From Coptis chinensis (taxonomy: Eukaryota; Streptophyta; Magnoliopsida; Ranunculales; Ranunculaceae), in NCBI GenBank assembly GCA_015680905.1, contig CM027380.1, positions 11,302,001-11,366,000 on the forward strand: a stretch of DNA of 64,000 bases, written 5' to 3'. The first letter of the stretch is position 1, and the number at the start of each line of letters is the position of its first letter. The notes beneath the pieces were generated by a model. The model made no database searches and had not been told where the DNA came from. It saw only the letters and a program-made list of their open reading frames with translations. The translations under genes were made by a program, and so were the position numbers. This document shows, one piece after another, positions 34,321-46,809 of the stretch.

Positions 34321-35254
34321 GTTTGTAAATAAACGAAATCTAAGGTGAAAATGCTTAATTTATTATATAAATATGCATTTATGATCCACAAGCATGGAAA
34401 AGGACTTTTGCTTAATTAGTCATTTGGACTCGTTATAATTGGTATAGATTGAAGAAAACATTTCATTAAGTTTTTGCTTAGTTGTTCTAATTCCAACCAA
34501 TCGCAACAACCAACAAGAAGTAACCAAGATTTACTATCTGTTTGAGAACTCAGTACTCTGCCTTTGAGAGACTAGAGCTAAACATTTAAAACTAGAGATT
34601 GAAACTGAAATTGCATGAGTCCCACTTACAAATAAGTTTTTGTAACTTTCTGGGAGGGAACAAGATGAGTTTTCGCAGAATTAACACGTTTGTTTTCGAT
34701 TTGGTTACATTTAGTTACCAAATTAAAATATTTGACAGCTATTTTCCGTAACAAAGAAATAAGACGGTGTTAATCACACCTTAAATAATCTCATTCACAA
34801 TGATAATCTAAAGAGATTGGGTGCGCCCACACAAGTTGCCTTGTGCTGGTACCCTCTTTGAATCCGGACTCATCGTAAAATATGAATTTCATACTAAGAA
34901 TTAATATTTTGAAAAAACAAATAGGATGCTGATTTATTTGTTAGTTCAAGCCATAGTCTATCGAAAGAACATATACATTTTATTACAATTTTAAATTCAA
35001 AATGTAGACTAATTACAAAATTCTTTCTTTGCAATTCGTCATCTCTTTGAGAGGTACATCACGTAGTTTTAAAGGTTAGTCTATGATTATTACAACTAAT
35101 TATTTCAAGAGAAAGGCTACCATAAACCTAACAAACATGATATATAAGTAGTCAATATGAGAAATGTAATGTCATACGAGGATAACTACAAGATGATAGC
35201 TCATTTACGGTAGTGTAGCAAGATTTATCAAACAAAGTTTGTTTAGTGCGGAGT

Positions 35255-35455
35255 TTAGAGTGATCAACTCAATTGGTTGTGTATACCTCTTTTATAGTGA
35301 TCAACTCAATTGGTTGTGTATCCCTCTTTTATGGAGAGGTTGCAAGTTTAAATCCCATCAAGTATTGGTTGAGATTTCTTCCTTGTGTAATTTATGTGAT
35401 GTACCTTTGGGCCAAATAAGCCTTCGTGCTAGAAATAGGGTGTTGTTACAATAGG
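35255..35455 (+). mobile_element. tRNA-derived SINE-like sequence (copy 2) with duplicated A-box segment
   Basis: Same sequence as 33105-33275, but the A-box part (TGATCAACTCAATTGGTTGT) occurs twice, 37 bp apart (35261 and 35298). Confidence 0.55.
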
Positions 35456-35614
35456 TGGATCAAGGAATGAAAACAAGTCTTCATGGCCAAGGTAGCTAGA
35501 AACGGTTGGGTCTACTAAAAAACTAGCGCATCAGCAAGAGCATTTGGACTAGATTTTTTTAGGGGTTGATGAGCCATTGGAATCGGGTCATTCAATGTAA
35601 CGTCTGCCTTAACC

Positions 35615-35616
<2 letters not shown>

Positions 35617-35689
<73 letters not shown>
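35617..35689. repeat. (TA)n microsatellite
   Basis: A pure TA run inside copy 2 at a site where copy 1 has only a short TA tract (about 33433-33442). Confidence 0.98.
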
Positions 35690-35692
<3 letters not shown>

Positions 35693-36924
35693 TTTCATCG
35701 GTGTTTTTACAAGTATACAAATAATGTAACAATTGAGGGAAAAAAACTTCCATTTGAACTCTGCCCCTCTGTTTTGAGTGATGAGAATTGGGAAGTGGAT
35801 TCTTACTTTAGCTAGATATATCACAATTGGGCCGGGTAAGGCCTGATAGGAGTACAGGACGGGGGCTTTGATGAGTCGAGGCTCAATCAGGCCATTAATT
35901 CAAGGCAAGCTTAATAGGTCTCTACTCTCGTGTTTTGGGCTTCAGAATTTGGTTTTCTAATTTGGACACTGAGTTTTGAGCTGTTACTCAATTTGGACTC
36001 GAGTTGGGTTGATGCTCAAGCTAAAAAGTCTCCGAGGAGAAATGTGAGTTGTGCAAAAATTTCGGTAAACTGTACAGACAAATATTAATTCAGATTTTGT
36101 GTTTAATCTCCCTGGTTCATACATACCCTACATAAAAACCCCCTCAATAAGTACTAACCCATAAAAACCCCCTCAATAAGTACTAACCCATAAAAACCCC
36201 CTCTTTTTCTAAAATATCCAAACTGACTAAAATACCCCCCACACATAAAACCCTAGATCTCAAATTTCTCTTCTCTCTTTCTTCTCGCTGCATCATCTCT
36301 TCTTGCAAACCCTAGATATCCTACAAAACCAAATTAATTAACAAAGAAGATAAGATAGCAAAACAACCGAAAAATAAGAAAGAAACACCCAACAAAACAA
36401 AAAAATCAAAAGTTTCCATGTCACAAACAAAAAGGAAGAAAGCAACTACCAATAAAAAAAGATGAAATCGAAGGTAAAAATCATATATATATATATATAC
36501 TAGAGTGCCACTCTTATAGTGACACTCTTATCTCACTCTTCATTTGAGCCGTCGGATCTCGCCCTCAAGATCTGAAGATCTCATTTACTGATATGACCGA
36601 TATTTCAAAATTTCAGTGTATTTCAAAATAAAAAAAAATGAAAATAACAAAATAAACCGAAATTGGGTTCTCTCTCTCTACAGCTCTAGGCTTCTTCTTC
36701 TCATCATTTGGCAATTCGGTTTCTTCATTTGGCTTCTTCTTCTCTGACAGGTATCATTTGGCAATTCAACTATAGTGCACTTTTGGTTATGGTGCTTGCC
36801 TATTGGAACGTTTTAATTGACACTTGGATTGTCATTATACCATAAAAACTTGAATTTTGATTTAATTTAGGTTGCTATGATTATAGTTATGATTGATACC
36901 CTCATTTAAAGACGGCGACAATTC

Positions 36925-38935
36925 AGGTGAACTCTTTCAGAGTTCGGTGAACTCTGTCGTATTCTTCATTCCGATTCTCGTCGAGTTTTGAACTCGTCGT
37001 GGAGTTCGTGAACTCTATCAGAGTTTTGAACTCTTTCCGAGTTCGGTGAACTCTGTCGTATTCTTCATGCCGTATTCTGTCAGAGTTTTGAACTCTTTCA
37101 GAGTTCGGTGAACTATGTCATATTCTTCATGCCGTATTCTGTCAGAGTTTTGAATTTTGTCAGAGTTCGTTGAAGTAGCATATTCGGTAAACTCGCCGAG
37201 TTTTTGAACTCTGTCGATGATTCGCCGAGTTTTGAACTCTTTCGAGTTCGTGAACTCTGTCGTATTCTTCATGCCGATTATGTCGAGTTTTGAACTCGTC
37301 GAGTTTGAACTCCATGGGAGTGAACTCCATTAGAGTTTTGAACTCTGAAGTTCGGTGAAGTAGCATATTCGGTGAACTCAATGTCGAGTTTTCTTCTGCC
37401 CGAGTTTTGAACTCTGTAGTTATTCTTCAGTTTTGCCGCCGATTCTCATCAAAGTTTTGAACTTTGTCGAGTTCGTGAACTCTGTCGAGTTTTAAATTCT
37501 GTCGAGTTCGGTGAAGTTTTCGGTCGTTATTCTTCATGCCGTCGATTACGTTAGAGTTTTGAACTCGCCGAGTTCGGTGAACTCTATCGAGTTTTGAACT
37601 CTTCGAGTTCACCGCGAAGCATATTCGTGAACTCATCGCGATTCTTCATGCCGTGATCTCATCGAGTTTTGAATAGAAGTTTTGAACTCTTTCGAGTTCG
37701 GTGAACTCTGTCGAGTTTTGAACTCTCTTTCGAGTTCGTGAACTCGGTCGTATTCTTCATGCTTCATGATACATCTCCAAAGTTTTGAACTCTGAAGAGT
37801 TCACCGAACTCTATCGAATTTTGAACTCGCCAAAGTTTATTGAAGTAGCATATTCGGATTGAACTTTGAACTCGTCGAGTTCACCAAAATAGTATATTCG
37901 GTGAACTCTGCCGCCGAGTTTTGAACTCGTCGTATTCTTCATTCCGAGTTTTGAACTCGCGTCGAGTTCGGTAAACTTTGTCGAGTTTTAAATTTCGCCG
38001 AAGTTCGATGAACTCGTCGTATTCTTCATGCGTGATTCGTCCGAGTTTTGAACTCGTCGAAGTTTGAACTCTATCGAGTTTTGAACTCTTTCGAGTTCGT
38101 GAAGTAGCATATTCGGTGAACTTCTGTCGAGTTCACCGGCAGCATATTCGTGAAACTCGCCGAAGTTTTGAACTCATGCCCGATTCTTCAACTCGACTCT
38201 CGCCGAGTTCGGTGAACTCTATCGAGTTTTGAACTCTTTTCGAGTTCGGTGAACTCATTCGTATTCTTCATGCCGTCGATTGAACTCCGAGTTTTGAACT
38301 CTTTTCGAAGTGATGGTGAGTTTTGAACTCTGTCGTATTCTTCATTCTTCATGCCGTGATGAGTTTTGAACTGTCAGAGTTTTGAACTCATTCGAGTTCG
38401 TTGAAGTAGCATATTCGGGTGAACTCGTCGGAGTTTTGAACTCTTTCGGGGAGTTAGGTGAAGTTCGTGAACTCGAGTTTTGAACTCGTCGAGTTCGTAT
38501 TCTTCATGCCGTATTTTGAATCGAGTAAAGTTGAAGTAGCATATTCGGTGAACTCGCCGAGTTTTGAACTCGTCGATTCTTCATGTCGTGATTCTCGTCG
38601 AGTTTTGAACTCGTTAGAATTCATGCCGTGAACTCTATCGAGTTTTGAACTCTATCGAGTTCGGTGAAGTAGCATATTCGGTGAACTCGCCGAGTTTTGA
38701 ACTCTGTTAGAGTTCGAGTTTTGAACTCTATCGAAGTTTTGAACTCTCGTCGAGTTCGTGAACTAGCATATTCGGTGAACTTTGTCGAGTTTTGAACTCT
38801 ATCGAGTTTTGAACTGAACGTGAACGAGCATATTCGTGAACTAGCATATTTCGGTGAACTCTGTCGAGTTTTGAACTCGATGCGAGTTTCGGTGAAGTAG
38901 CATATTTGGTTAACTCTGTCAGAGTTTTGATGTTT
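36925..38935. repeat. Left GAGTTTTGAACTC subterminal array
   Basis: About 2 kb of irregularly repeated GAGTTTTGAACTC (itself nearly palindromic), GAGTTCGGTGAACTC, GTAGCATATTCGGTGAA and CGTATTCTTCATGCCG. The order of modules varies, so it is a mosaic rather than a simple satellite. ORFs read in it are artefacts of the repeat. Confidence 0.95.
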
Positions 38936-39016
38936 AAGTTATTTACATTGTTTATGTACATTGGGATTTTTGACTGTTTAAGTTATTTATATTTTTAATT
39001 TTTTTGATTTATAGAA

Positions 39017-41340
39017 ATGGAGACAGAGACATCAATCAATATCGAAGAAGACGTAGTTGGGTCTTCGTCTACTAAAGCCCCTGTTCAAGGCACGCAAACA
39101 TTAGCTGCTCCTTATATAGGAATGACTTTTACAAGTGTTGATGAGGCAAATACTTATTACAAAGAGTATGGTCAACAAGAGGGATTTGAGACTTCGTGTT
39201 CTGGACGACTTCCAAGCAACAAAAAATCAGGTGGATTTGGTTAGTGGTTGTTTTACCGGGTTTGCTCACGTGAAGGGGTTAACAAGAGAGATGAAGTCCG
39301 ATCAAGAAATACATCAACTATCCGGTGTGGTTGCCAAGCTAGAATTTATATTAAGAAAAGAATGCATGAAGAGATATATGAGGTCAGCGTTGCTCATAAT
39401 GACCATAGTCACGGTCTGGTGACCCCATCGAAGAGAATTTGCATGAAAACTAACAAACATATGCCCGGAAGCGGCGGGTGCTTGACCGAGATATTTAGTG
39501 ATAGCGGTTTATCCGTTGGGAAAGTGGCATCTGTTTTCCATGGAGAGGAAGTTGGGTTTACACGGAAAGATTGTTGGAACCATTATTATGGTTTGACCGT
39601 AAAGATGCCTAAAGAAGGTGATGCAACTGCCGTGCTGCAATATTTTATGCAGAAGAGTGCTGAGGATCCCCGGTTCTATTACGCTATTGATTTAGATGAA
39701 AATGGGACTGCGGTGAACTTTTTCTGGGTTCATGGGAGGTCTCGATGCCAGTATGAATATTTCGGGGATGTTGTGTCTTTTGATACCACATATCGTATCA
39801 ATGCATATTCCATGCCTTTTGCCCCTTTTAATGGAGTCAACCATCATTATCAGTCGATTCAGTTTGGTTGCGCATTGTTGCTTGATGAGACAGAAGATAC
39901 ATTCATATGGCTATTTAAGGCCTGGCTTGCAGCCATGGGTGGTCGTGCGCCAACTGCAATCATCACTGACCAGGATAGAGCGATGACAGCAGCCATTGCC
40001 AAAGTGTTTCCTAATACTTGTCATCGTTACTGTCTTTGGCATATTATGTAGAAATTCTAAGAGAAGATGTCATTTACCAAATTTGAGACATTGGTAACCG
40101 AAGTTGAAGAACACTATTTCTTTTTCAGATAGGATTGTTGATTTTGAGAGAAGATGGTGTACAATCATTGAGAAGTATGAGTTGTCCGAAAATCCTTGGT
40201 TGATGAGAGATATATTCAACGCGGGAGAAATGGGTTCCTTGTTATTTCGGTGGCACCTTTTTTGTCGGTATGCACACGATCGGGTCGAAGTGAATCGATG
40301 AATGCTCATTATGACTAGTTTGTCAATTCGGACGACTCACGCTTTATGCAGTTTGTACATGGTAATGAGAAGTCTTTGGCTTTGCTTGCTAGGAAAGAAA
40401 GAGATTCGATTACCGCGACCGAGCATAGTTCACGGATTGTGCCTAACGATGCTTTCATCCTTATGCATGCCTTGAAAGGTCTATAATGATCTCAATATTC
40501 AATAAATTTAAAGAGCAACTAGAAAAGGCAAAGATGGAGTACAAAATTGATGGGGAACAAATTGACGGTATGGAACCGAAGCTACATGGTGAAATGGAGA
40601 GACCCATTTGAAGAATTTCGTTTGGAGAGTGAGTTTCGATAGAGGAACCTTAGAGGGAGATCATGAATGCAAGTACTTTCAGTTTATGGGTTTGCTTTGT
40701 GGTCATATCTTAAAGGTTTTATGCGCCACGAGATTGAAGAGATTCCAAACCATTTTAGATTGACGCGGTGGATGCAAAAGTCTAACACTTATATAGAGCG
40801 GAGTTTGATAATTGGATTTGTGGTGGGAATGTCTCAAATGAACCTTTGAGAGTGGCTCATTCTATCAAGGTTGCTTCTCAAGTGGCTTTACGCGTCGCGA
40901 TACTTTTGAGGGTTATTCATATTTTATTGAAAAGATTGGTGAAATGGCTATTGAAATTTCAAAGTTTAATGAGACTTCCTACAAAGGAGACGCAGAAGTT
41001 GCAGAGCCTCCAGTTGTAGAGCCTTCGATACCTTCGGTTAATACATCACAGGTTTTTTTAATTTGAATGTTTAATTTGATATAAATTTAGTGTTTAATTC
41101 GGTGTTTAATTTGATATAAATATTTATTTTAATTCGGTCTTTATTTCAGCTATTGATTTTGAATCCCAACATTTCTCAAACAAAATGGAGGGGGAAGAAG
41201 AAAGCGGATAGATGGAAATCCCCCAAAGAGATAACCCTAAACAATTCAGGAAGAAAGTGTCACAGATGTGGATAGATTTCTAACCATGACTCGAGAAATT
41301 GTCCAAAGAAAAATAATAATAAAACTGGTCGATTGTAAGT
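39017..41340 (+). pseudogene. FAR1/FRS-type MULE transposase pseudogene
   Basis: Opens METETSINIEEDVVGSSST; FAR1 DNA-binding domain with PYIGMTFTSVDEANTYYKEY and STIRCGCQARIYIKK (about 39105-39420); MULE transposase domain with VVSFDTTYRINAY (first D, about 39773), AIITDQDRAM (second D, about 39958) and CHRYCLWHIM (about 40020); then RIVDFERRWCTIIEKYELSE (about 40122-40180). A SWIM finger remnant CKYFQFMGLLCGHILKVL lies at about 40660-40715, and a CHRCG...CPKK knuckle at about 41255-41310. TAG stops at 39242 and 40049 and several later frameshifts break it. FAR1/FRS proteins descend from such transposases; the position between inverted ends argues for a transposon copy rather than a host FRS gene. 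Confidence 0.85.
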
Positions 41341-42369
41341 ATAGCTTTATTCAAAACTCTTTGATTCTAAATGTTCACTAGTTCTAATGATATTTTATCC
41401 GAAAGCGTCATGGACTTCATTGATGTCCGGACTTGTTAAGAGTGGTTTAGATATGGCAGCCTTGTTAGAGTTTTATCAAGTGTTGTTAAGTTGAACTGCG
41501 GTCGAGGGTTGTGTTCCATTGCATCATTATGTCCATTGGATAGTATCTAATGTTGTCCGCTAGCTAGGCTCTAGATAGGAAACATCATAATGATAGACCG
41601 GTGCTTTTTTGATAACTTCTTTCTCCTTTTTATTTTCAAAGTTCAATATTCTTTGGTTTAGGTTACATTTGGGGAGTTTAATTAGACCGAAGTTCTAATC
41701 TCATTGATGTTGTAGAATAGAGAAGTATGGCTCAAGGAGAAATGGAGAATCTGGAGGCAAAGCTTTGCTTTAGGTAAAAAATCGCGCCTACTCATCTATT
41801 CGTTCCAGCCCTCGACTTTGCATCGGTCGATCTTGATCTTTTCATCATTCTCTGCGGTTATGTTTCGACCGCTTCTGAGTTCCACAAGATGCCACGGTAT
41901 CACCGCCACCTTGACTATGCACCATTGAAGAAAAGGCCAAAATTGAGTTATTAGCTACAACGGAGAAATTGTCGTGAAAAATGAGAGAAGAAGCGTAGTG
42001 TTGAAAGAAGGTGGAGAAGTTGAAGAGATTTGAAACTTGGAGTGAAAGGCTTGAACAAACCAAAGCTAGGTGTGGGCAGGCTATACTTGTTGCTAATTCA
42101 TTCTGATGTGCTTAAATGTTGTAATACGAACAATAATATTTGGGATTGCATAAAGCATTTTGATGTGCTTATTATAAATGTTACTGTTGTTACACCAAGC
42201 GGGCCCACTTGCAATTTTGTTCCGTAAGTTGATATGATGTATTGATGCAGATACTATACCACCAGTATAATGCCAACATTTGTCAACAACAAATTTACCT
42301 CAACTCATATGATCATCAATCAACATCAACACAAACAAACCAAACTGATAAATTGCCAAAACATCAACA
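41341..42369. other. No recognised feature
   Basis: Moderately AT-rich DNA after the transposase remnant; short ORFs without known motifs. Confidence 0.45.
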
Positions 42370-42394
42370 TCAACAATATGGACTTAGTACGGCC

Positions 42395-42965
42395 ATATCG
42401 TTTGGATTTGAATTTGGATAAAAAAAATGGCGTGTCTGTTTGGACTAAGTCCAAACGGTGTGGCCATGCCGTTTGGGACAAAGTCCAAACAGACGCCATT
42501 TTTTTTGCAAATTCAAAGTCCAAACGGCATGGCCACACCGTTTGGCCTTAGTCTCAAACGGTGTGACCATGCCGTTTGGACTTTGAACTTGCAAAAAATG
42601 GCGTGTTTGTTTGGACTTTAGTCTCAAAGCGGCAAAGTCCCACACCATTTTTTTTGCAAGTTTAGTACCAAAGCGGTATGGCCATGCCGCGTTGGGACTA
42701 AGTCCAAACGGCATGGCCACACCGTTTGGCCTTAAAGTACCAAAGCGGTATGGCCATGCCGTTGGGGACTAAAGTCCAACGGGCATGTGGCCATACCGTT
42801 GGCCTTAGTTCCAAACGGCATAGCCGCATCGCTTGAGACAAACGGCAAGGCCAAACGGTTTGGCCATGCCGCATTGGACTTTGAACTTGCAAAAAAATGG
42901 CGCGGTCTGTTTGGACTTTGTCCCAAACGGGTCCAAACGGTGTGACCACAACGTTCAAGAGGCAA
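42395..42965. repeat. Palindromic CCGTTTGG/CCAAACGG array
   Basis: Units of GGTGTGGCCATGCCGTTTGG and inverted CCAAACGGCATGGCCACACC alternate with TTTGGACTAAGTCCAAA-type palindromes and a CGCCATTTTTTTTGCAA module. More than ten copies in both orientations allow long hairpins. The ORFs across it are repeat artefacts. Confidence 0.93.
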
Positions 42966-43549
42966 AAAAATAGATCTTTTGTGTTTTGGCAAAAACATTG
43001 CGCATTTGCATTAGATTTTTGTGTTTTGGTAAATAACATTGGGATTTTTGTTTTGTGTTCGCATTAGAGATAGAGATAACATTGGGACATTAGAGATAAC
43101 ATTGGGACAATGTTACGCATTAGATTATTAATAGAGATACTTCGATGTGACAAATTAAAATCATAAATTGTCCGGAGAGCACAAGAAGAGCCATTGAATG
43201 GATATAAACCGAGATCTAAGCAAAAGCACATACGCCTGACCACTGGTAAGTAGTATAACTGTTTACTCCACTGACAGCAGACGTCCTATTAAAATCAATG
43301 CCTGCTAATAGCAGAAACATAACCAAAGGCAATGTGACATGAAATACATGAAACCCTAGGATCTTAGGTGAACATGAAAAGAATGACAAGTCCAAAGCAA
43401 GATCACTATCATTTCATATTTCAACAATATGACACCATGTGAAATACATTGTGCAATTATCGAAAATAAAGCTAAGTTGCTACATATCAACAACTTGCAC
43501 TTACAAAAGAGTCCTAACATAACATTTTTTGACTACAAAGAGATTTCCA
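42966..43549. other. No recognised feature
   Basis: A small duplicated GAGATAACATTGGGACA unit lies at about 43070-43110; otherwise nothing recognised. Confidence 0.45.
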
Positions 43550-46500
43550 ATCTAACTTTCTGACTTTATCTCCTTCCTGCAAAACAAAAAAATTGAATAA
43601 ACAGATCAGTCAAGCAAAGTTAAATCAAACTGCTTTATTAAGGTCTGACAGAAAAACTAACCTCTCCACTTGCTTCATCATGTTCACCATCTTCCACCAC
43701 CACCATTTGCCTAATTACCCCCCAATAAAAACACATGAATCAGTATAAATACTACCACATATGTCAAATCCAACACCAAATCTAGAAACCTCATTGATTG
43801 GAAAACTCTTGAACTTAAGTCATGATCAACTCTCAAAAGAACAAAGAAAGACAAATGCCAATAAACACTCCCCGCATCATCTCAACTAACACAAACGGAA
43901 AAGTAAAGCAAAACCCCAGATCATCTCAAATGCCAATAAACACTCCCCGCGATCATCTCAACTAACACAAACTGAAAAGTAAAGCAAAACCAAAGATCAT
44001 CTCAAATGCCAATAAACACTCCCCCGCATCATCTCAACTAACACAAACAAACCATTTCCATTTCCAACACTCGTCCCCAACACAAGATAAAAGGAGGTAA
44101 ACTAACCAAACTAACCACTAAACCCTAAACTAACCAAACTCAACATACCTAAATCCTATGCTCCTTCATGATATCGTCCGCCAATGAACTTGCACCGGGT
44201 CAAATTGTATGCCTCCATGAACTCGTTTCAGGCATCCTCGAATCGCAGCCCCACCCAATTGCAGGCCTTGATTGAAAAGAGAAATTTCATCAACGACGGG
44301 TCTTTGTCAAAATTAAAACACAAAACTATATTAGTATATACATTTACATTTATAAAATACCAAAACAAAACAAAACAAAAATTAACGTTGTAAGATATTA
44401 ACTCACCAGATTATGATATGGAAAACTCTGTAGGGAGTAGTGACTAAGATGATCAGGGTTTATCATTCGAATATGACTATTGTTTTCGTACCAACTCATG
44501 TATCTACTAACACATTCCCATGGATAAGACGGAATGGGTCCTCGTTGTTCAAGTTGAATCAAGTGATTCTGCCAATTACTCCAGTAGGAAGACGTAATAT
44601 TAAATTTCAAATCATACCCGCGTCCGGAAGTAGTTCGCATCGAGGTCATTGGTTTTGGGGGATCTGAGGGTACAAACTGCATATAACCCAACTGACGCAC
44701 AACCCTCGCAACATTGTACTGCTCGACATTATCAAGAAAGCATATAAATCCCTCGAAAAATGTTATTTCATCCACCGGCCGTGTAGCTCGAACTTCAACA
44801 TAGGGATACCATTCAACCTGTCAAATAGCATATGATCGAGGAAATTAATCATTAATCACATACTAATAATATTAATTAATAAATAAAACTATTTACATAC
44901 AAAAATGCTTACATCGGTACAAGTCATATTATCAATGGTGGCTCGGGTATACTTCAATGCATTTGTTGTTGTGCTAGCATAAAAGATCGAGATGGCGAAA
45001 GTACCTATTAGCCGCGGGACATGCTCAAATGATAGTCCCTCATTTGGGTATGGCTTTCGAACATGGGAAATACTCATAAATCCATGCCTACATTAATATA
45101 GACACCGAAGTTAATATTGTAATAGATAGATAAAATTGACATTGAAAAAAAACAAAAACTAATACCGTAGGAGAGTGAAATAGCCCGAAACACCCTTCAC
45201 CTTGGCACTTGTGGCAATCCCAAGACCTTCGCACAAGTAAGCCGAAGGCCGCACCCCACGCGCGAAGTCTCTCGATCTCCGGCAAATTTCAAAAGCGGTC
45301 TCGGATAACAAACGGAACTGCAGTTCAGGGCGCGGTCGGAAGAAGGCGGTACATCCAAAGAAAAATAACGGATAAGCTCTCACAAAGAACTGCGCACCTC
45401 TTTTTGGGTTGACGCCTTCTTCACAACAACCCCATTTTCATCACGTAAATCTTCATCTCTTACCTTCCTAGCAAACTGCTTCATCAAGAAATCCATCCTA
45501 ACTTTGGAAGTGAACTTATTGGATTTCATCTCCGCATCTATCTTATCCATGGGTATGCCAAGATTTTTGTGGAGGAGTCTTTTTGTCTGTTCCAAGGTCA
45601 AATCAGTGTCCCCGATCCTTCGCTTTGCCTCGATCGGAACTCCTAAGAGTTGGGAAACATCGCCCAACGCGGATTGTCATCTCGCCCATGGCATATGAAG
45701 CGTGTTGGTCTCTGGATGCCACCTCTCCACAAACGCAGAGACCAACACAGGGATCCTGATGCCTGTATACACCTAAGACCAGAGCACATAAGTCGGTCCT
45801 TTGAAGCTCCACGTGAAAAGTAGAACATCCTGAACACTCTCCTCGATATCCCATTGTACCAACTTGTTTAGGTGCCCATGACACTTCAACACCCGCTCCG
45901 CCCCTAAAACAACAAAACTTAGTATTAATGTATGCACAAGTTTCAGAATACAAAATTTAAATACTAATAGACACTATATGATAATATTACCTGCCCTCCC
46001 AAACATCGCGAGCCACGTGCATTGCATAGTCATACAACAGATGTGACACACAATGGCCACCTCCATAAACACCTCTCTTGAACTCCAAGTCATTGTTAGA
46101 CTTTCTCACAATATTCACTGGAGGTACAGGTACATGGACTTCCTCGTCATCCTCCTCCTCCTCCGTGTCCTCCGCGTCCTCTTCCTCCTCGTCAGTCTTC
46201 CTCTTCTGCATCATCAACACCCTCTTCTTCACTATCAGCATGACTTAGAACTACACTCTTCCCATGATCCATATTTACGTCATCGTCATCTACATCTACA
46301 TCTACATCTAAAATCTACATCTACATCTACATCTACATTTCATCTACATCAATTTAACTATCCCCTTTCTTCTTTTTGATTTCCTAACTCTACACCACTT
46401 ACAACATTCTTTGGGATCATCCGCTTCCGATCCCCTACTTAACTGATGCGAAGTGGTTGTTCTCCTTCCCTCTTTTTTCTCAGGCTCCTCATCAGCGACC

Positions 46501-46590
46501 CAACTACTACTCCCCACCTAACAACTTCTTAGCACCGCGGAAAACACTTTTTGCTGCATTCTTCACATTCACATTCTTTGTTCGAGGCAT
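43550..46590 (-). pseudogene. Plant mobile domain (PMD, aminotransferase-like) gene, broken
   Basis: From the ATG at 46590: MPRTKNVNVKNAAKSVFRG, a frameshift, an acidic region (TDEEEEDAEDTEEEEDDEE, about 46195-46140), then LVSAFVERWHPETNTLHMPW and GDVSQLLGVPIEAKRR (about 45750-45600), which is the core of the plant mobile domain. Further pieces are FEGFICFLDNVEQYNVARVV and YWSNWQNHLIQ (44775-44400). Two 3' exon-like blocks (about 43710-43664 and 43577-43550) join as ...EASGE|EGDKVRKLD with GT/AG borders. Stops and frameshifts occur throughout. PMD genes are often carried by transposons and include the MAIN/MAIL regulators; this copy sits inside the large MULE-like region, oriented opposite to its transposase. 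Confidence 0.72.
43853..44051. repeat. 75-bp tandem repeat, about 2.7 copies
   Basis: AAATGCCAATAAACACTCCC occurs at 43853, 43928 and 44003, each followed by ATCATCTCAACTAACACAAA. It lies within intronic sequence of the PMD pseudogene. Confidence 0.9.
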
Positions 46591-46809
46591 TGCTACAAAA
46601 TAAATAGGAGTTAAAAATAAGACATTCAACTAATTCAAATTGTTGCAATACCAATGTGAAAAAACAAAGAACGAAATAAAGTGTGCATGCCAATCTATAT
46701 CTAAGGTGTGCATGCTATCTAGGCAAACTATACTCTATTAAATCCCCCTCCACACACTAACAAAAAAACCCAATCTAATTCAAGCATGCGAACCCAATCT
46801 CATTATTCA

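Noticed and set aside
37018-38961. Several short ORFs with repeated EFK/RVHE-like residues
   Set aside because: They are translations of the GAGTTTTGAACTC array and change frame with each module.
42270-43039. Short ORFs with repeated HGHTVWT-like residues
   Set aside because: Produced by the palindromic CCGTTTGG array on both strands; no conserved protein.
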